Shown here in pieces: positions 1-4,848 of a stretch of DNA of 5,917 nt. The DNA is taken from contig QHPA01000219.1 of the NCBI GenBank assembly GCA_003218935.1, positions 1 through 5,917 on the forward strand. The letters run 5' to 3'. Both the position numbers and the translations under genes were made by a program. The first letter of the stretch is position 1, and the number at the start of each line of letters is the position of its first letter. This DNA comes from Verrucomicrobiota bacterium. GTDB lineage: Bacteria; Verrucomicrobiota; Verrucomicrobiia; Limisphaerales; AV2. Below the pieces are notes generated by a model. That model saw only the letters and a program-made list of their open reading frames with translations, was not told the DNA's origin and did not search any database.

Positions 1-2
1 TG

Positions 3-1580
3 CGGGATTTTTCAGCTGTTCTGACCCATTCACTCAATGCCGAGGGGTTGCTCAAGCAGTTCCTGCTCCTGCTGCGCAAAATCATCGGCGTAAACCGTTC
101 GGTCGTGTTTATGCGCCAGCCCGCGCCGAGTTTCGGTGAAAGCGCTCCCGGACAGGAGGATGAGCGGCGGCTTCGCTCCGTTTGCGCCATGGGCCTCTCT
201 CCAAGCCTGTTGGAGCATTTTGAATTGAGCTTTGAAGCGGGCATTGGCGGACACCTCTTCCGCCAAGGGCGCATCCTGCGACGGGATGGCGAGGAAGTGC
301 AGAGCAACCTGGAAATTCAAAAGGAATTTGAATTGCTGGGCGTCCAGGTGGCCATTCCCATCCTCGACCGCGAGACCCTGATGGGCGTCGCGGCGTTTGA
401 TGGACGCGTCACCGGCGATCCGCTCTCCAACACCGAACTGGAGCTGGTCTTCCACCTGCTCGAAGCGCTGGGACTGGCGATTCGGAACATCTGGCTCCAT
501 GACCAGTTGGCGGCCAACCACGCGATGATGGTCAACATCCTGCATGAACTGAGCAGCGGCTGCGTTGTCGTCAGCCGCGAGTTGGCCATTCTCCACGCCA
601 ACAAGACCGCGCGCAGGTACTTCGCGCGGTCCGGGCGACGTGGCAGCGAACTCGAGTTCAGCGACCTGCCCCAGGTTCTCGGTGGCAAAGTTTATCAGGT
701 TCTCAAGACAGGCACGGCGGTCGCCCCCTTCAAATATTCGCCGCCGGATTCCCCCAGTACAGTTTACCAGATTTCCGTCATCCCTTTCCAAAGCCAGAAC
801 TCGGTGGTTCCCAACTCGGCGCTCCTGGTGGTGGATGACCATTCGCAGTCCGAACAACTGCACGGGCTGGAGATGGAAGCCGCCAATCTGCGCCTGGTCA
901 AACATATGGCGGACCGGCTGGCCCACGAGGTCGGCAACGCCCTCGTGCCGATTTCGACCCACCAGCAACTGCTGGCCAAGAAATACGACGACGCCGAATT
1001 CCGCGCGTCGCTCGACACCGCGCTGGCCGACGGTGTTCGGCGCGTCACCCGCTTAATCGACCAGATGCGATTCCTGGCGCGGGATTCCATCCCCAGCAGG
1101 GAAGCCGTGCCGTTGCCGCAATTGATTGAGGAAGCCTATCAGGAAGCCCAGAAATACCAGCCGGTCCAATCGGCGCAACTCAGATACAACGTGGGCGACC
1201 AGCCGATCGTTGTCGCCGGCGACCGTGCCTCGCTCAAGCATGCGCTGGCCGAAGTGATGTTGAATGCCCTCCAGGCGAATCCAAACAATCCGAGAATTGC
1301 CGTGCAAATGCAGTCGGAAATAGACAGCAACGGCGCCGCCTGGGTGCACATCGAATTTCAGGACAACGGCGCCGGCTTCACTCCCGATGCGGCTAAAAAA
1401 GTGCCGGAGCCGTTTTACACCACGCGCAACGTCGGTTTGGGTTTGGGCCTGATGGTCAGCCATAAGATCCTCGAGCGGCACCATGGCAAACTGGAGGTCG
1501 TCACCCCCAAAGCCGGCCGGGCGGGCATCGTTCGGCTCACGTTGCCGCTGGAACTCCCGGCGACAGTCGCCAACCAATGA
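3..1580 (+). CDS. Sensor histidine kinase (GAF - PAS-like - HisKA - HATPase), 5' end outside window
   Basis: The frame is open from the first bases of the window, with no in-frame ATG before base 111. A TTG at 48 would cut into the GAF fold, so the true start is most likely upstream. Regions in order: a GAF-like sensor (about 3-500, with GIGGHLFRQGRILRR at its core), a PAS-like segment (about 505-855), a dimerisation helix with H-box AHEVGNALVPI (phospho-accepting His codon 924-926), and an HATPase domain. In that domain the N-box Asn is at 1263-1265, the G1 box DNGAGF begins at 1362, the F-box is EPFYTT and the G2 box GLGLGL begins at 1434. All kinase boxes are present, so it should be an active ATP-dependent autokinase. 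No membrane segment is visible in this part, which suggests cytoplasmic sensing. The ligand is unknown. The likely partner is the receiver-kinase hybrid downstream, 262 bases away. The family is certain; the biological signal is not. Confidence 0.93.
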   Translation, partial: RDFSAVLTHSLNAEGLLKQFLLLLRKIIGVNRSVVFMRQPAPSFGESAPGQEDERRLRSVCAMGLSPSLLEHFELSFEAGIGGHLFRQGRILRRDGEEVQSNLEIQKEFELLGVQVAIPILDRETLMGVAAFDGRVTGDPLSNTELELVFHLLEALGLAIRNIWLHDQLAANHAMMVNILHELSSGCVVVSRELAILHANKTARRYFARSGRRGSELEFSDLPQVLGGKVYQVLKTGTAVAPFKYSPPDSPSTVYQISVIPFQSQNSVVPNSALLVVDDHSQSEQLHGLEMEAANLRLVKHMADRLAHEVGNALVPISTHQQLLAKKYDDAEFRASLDTALADGVRRVTRLIDQMRFLARDSIPSREAVPLPQLIEEAYQEAQKYQPVQSAQLRYNVGDQPIVVAGDRASLKHALAEVMLNALQANPNNPRIAVQMQSEIDSNGAAWVHIEFQDNGAGFTPDAAKKVPEPFYTTRNVGLGLGLMVSHKILERHHGKLEVVTPKAGRAGIVRLTLPLELPATVANQ

Positions 1581-1669
1581 CTCGAATCGCGACGTACGCC
1601 GGCTTTGGGTTGGGGGTTCATCACCCCGCCGCGGCCGGCCTGAAGTCTGCTTTGATTTTGGTCCGACAA

Positions 1670-1689
1670 CCCACGGCTGAAGCCGCGGG
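1670..1689. repeat. REP-like palindrome (CCCACGGC-TGAA-GCCGCGGG)
   Basis: Two 8-base arms (1670-1677 and 1682-1689) pair at 7 of 8 positions, with one A-C mismatch, around a TGAA loop. No T-run follows, so it is a poor intrinsic terminator. Compact GC-rich palindromes of this type recur between genes in some bacterial genomes, but only one copy lies in this window. Repeat family membership is therefore an inference. Confidence 0.4.
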
Positions 1690-1725
1690 CTGATTTGCCG
1701 CACGAGCCACCAGTAATTTTTGCTC

Positions 1726-1753
1726 TTGTGATAGCAGGCCGTTCTTATAGAAT
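1726..1753 (+). promoter_or_regulatory. Possible sigma70-type promoter before the REC-kinase gene
   Basis: TTGTGA (1726-1731, 4 of 6 to TTGACA) and TAGAAT (1748-1753, 5 of 6 to TATAAT) are separated by 16 bases. The pair lies in the 262-base gap between the two kinase genes, about 90 bases before the next start codon. This would let the second gene be transcribed separately from the first. It is a motif match only. Confidence 0.3.
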
Positions 1754-1842
1754 GCCCAGGCCTTTGTGTTGACCAGACTGACCAACAGAGTTTTCCCGTT
1801 GGCCCGATTGACGGTCCGACGGCGTCATCGTGTCGTTTGGCT

Positions 1843-3138
1843 ATGCCCGCCATGATTCATTTGGATACCACTGCCAGAGCAGTCGCCCCAACCCCCGCGG
1901 ACCAGGTCGCGAAGCCAAAAGGCACGCTGCTGATCGTGGACGACGAAGAGGGCCCGCGGCAATCGCTCCGCATCGTCTTCAAGGACGATTACAACATCCT
2001 GCTGGCGGACAACGGCAACAAAGCTATCGAATTGATGAAGCAACATTCCGTTGACGCGGCGGTGCTGGACATCCGCATGTCCGGGATGTCGGGAGTCGAA
2101 TTGCTGGGCAAGCTCAAGGAAATAAATCCTGCCGTCGAGGTCATCATGCTGACTGCCTACGAGACGATTGAAACGGCTCGGCAGGCGCTGCGGCTGGGAG
2201 CGTGCGATTATCTGACCAAGCCGTTCGACATTTCCACCATGCGCGCCGCCATTGCCAACGCGATGGAACGCCACCTGGTTTCCGAGGAGATCAACACCAA
2301 CAACCAGAAGCTGCACGAACTCCAGGAGGAACTGCACAACCAGAAGCTGCAGGAGGAAATCGTCCGGACCAAGGGCGAAATCTACGCCAGCGTCATCCAC
2401 GACATCAACGGGCCGCTGACCATCATCTCGGGCTTCATCGAGATCATCAACCAGCACATCAGCAGCGCCACCACCCTCGAAGGAGGCGGCCTGGAGCTGG
2501 TCAAGGACCGGCTGGCCCGCATCACCAGGCAGGTCAACAATTGCATCGAAATCTCCCAGCGCTACCTCAGTTTCCTGCGCAATCGCTCCACCGAAAGAGC
2601 CCCCATCGGCACCAATCAGATCCTGTCCGACCTCGGCGAACTGCTGAAGGTCCATCCCAGCGCGCATAAGAACGAACTGATCATCCATTCCCTCAAGGAA
2701 GACCTGTTCGCCGAAATCAACGGTACGGACCTCATTCAGATTCTCCTCAACCTCACGATCAACGCGCTGCAATGCAGTCCAGACCCGCATCGCGTGGAAA
2801 TTTACGGCTTGCGCGTGACGCAGCCGCTCGGTCTGGCGCAGTTTCACGACGGTTCGGAAAGCCAGTTCGTTAATCGCGAGGGTCTGCACAACGTCGCGCC
2901 GCTCCTGGCCGTTTCCGTCCAGGACAACGGTCCCGGCATTTCGCCGGATGTCGTCCCCAAAATATTTCAGCCTTTTTTTACAACCAAGACGGCCAACAAA
3001 GGCACCGGTTTGGGGCTGGCCATCGTCCATCGGTTCGTCAAGGAAGGCAAAGGCGCTATCCACCTCCAGACCAAAGTTGGAAAGGGAACGACATTCACGG
3101 TTTACCTGCCCGCGCACGATTTTTCGGTGAAGAAATAA
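1843..3138 (+). CDS. Receiver-histidine kinase hybrid (REC - coiled coil - HisKA-like - HATPase)
   Basis: The protein has 431 residues from ATG 1843. A TTG at 1837 and an ATG at 1852 are also in frame, and none has a clear ribosome binding site. Residues 25-145 are a receiver domain: acidic pocket D33/D34/E35, phospho-acceptor D76 in VLDIRMSGMSG, T104 and K126 in the TKPF motif. A Glu/Gln/Leu-rich helix (about 147-180) probably forms a coiled coil. The kinase H-box follows at H186 (IHDINGPLTII), with N-box N307, G1 DNGPGI from D361, F-box FQPFFTTK and G2 GTGLGL from G387. There is no DNA-binding or other output domain. A receiver ahead of a kinase usually means that phosphorylation of D76 controls, or passes phosphate to, the kinase module. 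The kinase encoded just upstream is the obvious candidate donor, which is inferred from proximity. The ATPase domain carries about 20 extra residues between the N-box and G1. Confidence 0.93.
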   Translation: MPAMIHLDTTARAVAPTPADQVAKPKGTLLIVDDEEGPRQSLRIVFKDDYNILLADNGNKAIELMKQHSVDAAVLDIRMSGMSGVELLGKLKEINPAVEVIMLTAYETIETARQALRLGACDYLTKPFDISTMRAAIANAMERHLVSEEINTNNQKLHELQEELHNQKLQEEIVRTKGEIYASVIHDINGPLTIISGFIEIINQHISSATTLEGGGLELVKDRLARITRQVNNCIEISQRYLSFLRNRSTERAPIGTNQILSDLGELLKVHPSAHKNELIIHSLKEDLFAEINGTDLIQILLNLTINALQCSPDPHRVEIYGLRVTQPLGLAQFHDGSESQFVNREGLHNVAPLLAVSVQDNGPGISPDVVPKIFQPFFTTKTANKGTGLGLAIVHRFVKEGKGAIHLQTKVGKGTTFTVYLPAHDFSVKK

Positions 3139-3222
3139 TCCCGCCGGTTGCACGGTGTCGGCGACGGGTTCGCGCTCCGGAACCGGCCTTGCGCGTCAAC
3201 ACACGTGAGCGCACCTTCAAGC

Positions 3223-3591
3223 ATGAAAACCGTCGCCGTCATCGGCGCTTCCAACGACCGCGCCAAATTCGGCAACAAGGCCGTGCGCGCGTTTCGCCAG
3301 CAGGGCTACACTGTCTATCCAGTCAATCCGAAGGAAAAGGAAATCGAAGGCCTGCTGGCGTACAAGAGCATTCTCGAGGTGCCGGTCCGGCCGCAAATGG
3401 TGAGCGTTTATGTGCCACCGCCGGTGCTGGTGAAAATCCTGCCCGACATCGCCGCCAAAGGATGCGACGAACTCTGGCTGAATCCAGGTGCCGAATCGGA
3501 GGAAGTGCTGGACGGGGCGGAGCGGCTTGGCCTGAAAGTCGTTCAGGCCTGCAGCATTATGGGCGTTGGCATGTCGCCTGCCGCGCTGTGA
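3223..3591 (+). CDS. CoA-binding domain protein (YccU-like)
   Basis: The product has 122 residues and is a single Rossmann-type CoA_binding_2 domain, close to the usual length of this family (E. coli YccU is about 137). It starts with the nucleotide-binding loop VAVIGAS (residues 4-10) and continues with KFGNKAVRAF, YPVNPK (32-37) and a conserved-looking GCDELWLNPGAESEEV block (80-95). The C-terminus contains the ACSIM segment. Members resemble the CoA-binding part of succinyl-CoA synthetase alpha but lack its catalytic domains, and their physiological role is largely unknown. ATG 3223 is chosen because the fold begins immediately after it. The frame is open back to a TTG at 3148, and GTG 3205 is possible, but the residues upstream do not look like part of the domain. 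The gene lies 84 bases after the hybrid kinase gene and may be cotranscribed with it. Confidence 0.88.
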   Translation: MKTVAVIGASNDRAKFGNKAVRAFRQQGYTVYPVNPKEKEIEGLLAYKSILEVPVRPQMVSVYVPPPVLVKILPDIAAKGCDELWLNPGAESEEVLDGAERLGLKVVQACSIMGVGMSPAAL

Positions 3592-3690
3592 TGGCCCCGG
3601 GGGAGGTGCGGTGAATAACTTTTTGCTTTTGGACCGTTGAAAGCCTCGCGCCACGACTTTAAGTTAAGCCGTAACCGGGACGAGTGTGCC

Positions 3691-3888
3691 ATGAAAACGA
3701 AAATGCGCAAAACGGTCGAACAGCCCGAGCCGTTCACCCCAGGCATAACGAAGGGAATGGTTCGGCAGCATGCGCTTGAACTCTATCGTGACAGGCTGCC
3801 TGACCATCCGCTGACGCTGGAGGATTGGGTGCTCGCGGAAAAAGACCTGGTCAATTCGCTGGAAACCGACGGCTTACTGAAGCGATGA
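3691..3888 (+). CDS. Small DUF2934-like protein
   Basis: The product has 65 residues and is charged, with no signal peptide or membrane segment. Residues 24-53 follow the DUF2934 pattern: an arginine followed by A-x-E-L-Y, a short spacer, then L-E-D-W-x-x-A-E-K-D-L. This pattern occurs in short, poorly characterised proteins from several bacterial phyla. The assignment is by eye and no function is known. ATG 3691 is preferred because the domain-like part lies well inside it. The frame extends back to TTG 3637, and ATG 3703 is also possible. No strong ribosome binding site precedes it. TTGAAA at 3637-3642 could be a -35 element, but no good -10 accompanies it. A strong intrinsic terminator begins 17 bases after the stop, so this is probably the last gene of its transcription unit. 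Confidence 0.6.
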   Translation: MKTKMRKTVEQPEPFTPGITKGMVRQHALELYRDRLPDHPLTLEDWVLAEKDLVNSLETDGLLKR

Positions 3889-3904
3889 GCCGTCGCGTCC
3901 GATG

Positions 3905-3972
3905 CAAACTGCGCTGGTGCGGATGAAACGCCCGTAAAATGGCTGAATCTGTGCCGGCGCAGTTTGTTTTTT
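3905..3972 (+). terminator. Intrinsic terminator with a 20-bp stem and U-tract
   Basis: Bases 3905-3924 pair with 3947-3966 without interruption. The outer ten pairs are all Watson-Crick (CAAACTGCGC with GCGCAGTTTG) and the inner part includes four G-U pairs. The loop is about 22 bases and six T residues follow (3967-3972). Wobble pairs and a T-run on this strand only indicate an RNA hairpin that terminates + strand transcription, not a DNA palindrome. It separates the CoA-binding/DUF2934-like genes from the purD region. Confidence 0.75.
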
Positions 3973-4029
3973 CCCCGGCTGAAAATTTCTTTTCCCCGCA
4001 CAGTCATTTCCTGATTCAATCCCGCCGTC

Positions 4030-4101
4030 ATGAAACTTCCAGTCGTCGGTCCCCGCGGGCGGGAGCATGCGCTGGTGTCGAACTGGCGCAATCACCGCAC
4101 G
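4030..4101 (+). pseudogene. purD: Decayed duplicate of the purD 5' end
   Basis: This segment begins with ATG and aligns with the first 73 bases of intact purD (4849-4921) at 60 of 73 columns (about 82%), with one base missing after 4080. The peptide begins MKLPVVGPRGREHALV against MKLLVIGSGGREHALV in the real gene. Similarity starts at the start codon and ends around 4101. Seven of twelve substitutions fall at third codon positions, hinting that the copies diverged while both were coding. If the missing base is restored, the purD frame soon meets TGA at 4107, so this copy cannot make the enzyme. As it stands, its ATG is in frame with the antitoxin gene that follows. It is most simply the remnant of the original gene start, left when a toxin-antitoxin module and a fresh purD start became placed downstream. 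Confidence 0.85.
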
Positions 4102-4105
4102 ACGC

Positions 4106-4133
4106 TTGACTTTTCAGCGAACGCCGACACAAT
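4106..4133 (+). promoter_or_regulatory. Possible promoter immediately before the antitoxin
   Basis: TTGACT (4106-4111, 5 of 6 to the -35 consensus) and CACAAT (4128-4133, 4 of 6 to the -10 consensus) are 16 bases apart. They lie just after the purD relic. Transcription would begin around 4140-4141, at the antitoxin ATG, implying a leaderless mRNA. That fits the absence of a ribosome binding site there. It is a motif match only. Confidence 0.35.
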
Positions 4134-4140
4134 GTCCGAC

Positions 4141-4383
4141 ATGAAAACTTTCACGGTCAGGGAACTGGATCGCGAGCCGGCGGCGGTGCTGGATGCGGCG
4201 GATAAAGACGGCGCGGTGCGCATTAAACGTCGCGATGGGCGGCTCTATTCTTTGCAACCGGTGGCGGCGCCCCACAAAATCACGTCGCTGCCGGATTTTC
4301 GGGCGCGGTTGAAGCGGATTTTTCCGAAACCAATTCCCGCGAGCCAGGTGGCCATCGTGGATCGCCTCATCGCGGGTGAATGA
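4141..4383 (+). CDS. Phd/YefM-family type II antitoxin
   Basis: The product has 80 residues from ATG 4141. The N-terminal half (about 1-41) matches the Phd/YefM fold: FTVRELDREPAAVLDAA, then a basic hairpin with IKRRDGRLYSLQPV. In this family that half dimerises and binds the operator DNA. The C-terminal half (about 45-80) is basic with hydrophobic positions and should wrap and block the toxin. Its stop overlaps the toxin start by four bases (ATGA, 4380-4383), the usual translational coupling of such pairs. Start choice is uncertain: ATG 4132 adds three residues, and the frame stays open to ATG 4030 inside the purD relic, which would give a 117-residue product with a purD-derived leader. No ribosome binding site favours any of them. 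Autoregulation of the operon by the antitoxin-toxin complex is expected from the family. Confidence 0.85.
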   Translation: MKTFTVRELDREPAAVLDAADKDGAVRIKRRDGRLYSLQPVAAPHKITSLPDFRARLKRIFPKPIPASQVAIVDRLIAGE

Positions 4384-4844
4384 AGCCCTACGCAGACACG
4401 AATTTTTTCACCCGACTCTATCTGCAACTGGAGGACACTCCACAGGCGTTGCGACTTGCGGAAGGCGCAGAAGAGAAAGCCGCGCCGCCTCTGCCGGTCA
4501 CGTGGCTGCACCGGGTGGAATTCATCAATGCAGTCCAACAGCATGTCTTCGTCGGACTGAGGGGACAGATTCGTGTCACGGCAGAACAGGCGGCGATTGC
4601 CATGATGACTTTCCGCGAGGATTTGGCCGGCGGCCAGTTCCTGCATTGCCCGGTGCTGGATCTCGCCGACCTCGAGCGGCACTTCGAAGAGCTTTCCCTC
4701 CGGCACACGGCGCGTCATGGCTTCCGCACTTACGATCTCCTGCATGTCTCCTCAGCCCTGATCCTGAAATGCGATGTTTTCTGGAGTTTCGATCCCAAGG
4801 CGTCGAAGCTGGCCGCGCTGGAAGGGTTCAAAGTCCGCCGCTGA
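4380..4844 (+). CDS. PIN-domain toxin (VapC-like ribonuclease)
   Basis: The product has 154 residues, somewhat longer than many VapC toxins. The PIN-domain acidic residues can be placed: D6 in YADTNFF, E47 in HRVEFINAV, D119 in RTYDLLHVSSAL, and D138 in the WSFDPKASKLAALEGFKV ending typical of the family. These residues bind Mg2+ or Mn2+ in a single-strand-specific RNA nuclease. Known VapC toxins cut tRNA or rRNA and stop translation until neutralised. The target here cannot be read from the sequence. All four residues are present and the frame is unbroken, so the toxin looks functional. The start overlaps the antitoxin stop by four bases, and purD begins four bases after the toxin stop, so all three genes are probably translated from one message. 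Confidence 0.88.
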   Translation: MKPYADTNFFTRLYLQLEDTPQALRLAEGAEEKAAPPLPVTWLHRVEFINAVQQHVFVGLRGQIRVTAEQAAIAMMTFREDLAGGQFLHCPVLDLADLERHFEELSLRHTARHGFRTYDLLHVSSALILKCDVFWSFDPKASKLAALEGFKVRR

Positions 4845-4848
4845 ATCA

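Noticed and set aside
48..50. TTG as the real start of the first kinase gene
   Set aside because: The frame is open and GAF-like upstream to the window edge, and no properly spaced ribosome binding site precedes the TTG, so the gene is better treated as cut by the window.
30..968. Long open frame on the - strand (312 codons) opposite the first kinase gene
   Set aside because: It is the antisense shadow of a GAF/PAS/kinase coding region and shows no domain signature of its own.
1598..1640. Possible terminator after the first kinase gene (GGGG/CCCC and GCCGGC arms)
   Set aside because: The arms are short, the spacing is uneven and no T-run follows, so it cannot be supported as an intrinsic terminator.
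1825..3153. Long open frame on the - strand (442 codons) opposite the hybrid kinase gene
   Set aside because: It lies almost exactly antisense to a gene with complete receiver and kinase motifs. Its peptide shows no recognisable domain, and long antisense frames are expected in GC-rich coding DNA.
3143..3187. Inverted repeat GCCGGTT/AACCGGC between the hybrid kinase and CoA-binding genes
   Set aside because: It is seven pairs around a 31-base loop without a T-run, within chance expectation for GC-rich sequence.
3969..3998. Short direct repeat TTTTCCCCG (3969-3977 and 3990-3998)
   Set aside because: It is only nine bases and low in complexity next to a terminator T-run. There is no sign of a mobile element boundary.
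4013..4029. Extension of the purD duplication upstream of the start codon (a similar TTCAA and CCGCCG pattern precedes both ATGs)
   Set aside because: The match needs several gaps, and the downstream version is fully explained as the coding end of the toxin gene. Ungapped comparison shows no similarity before the ATG.
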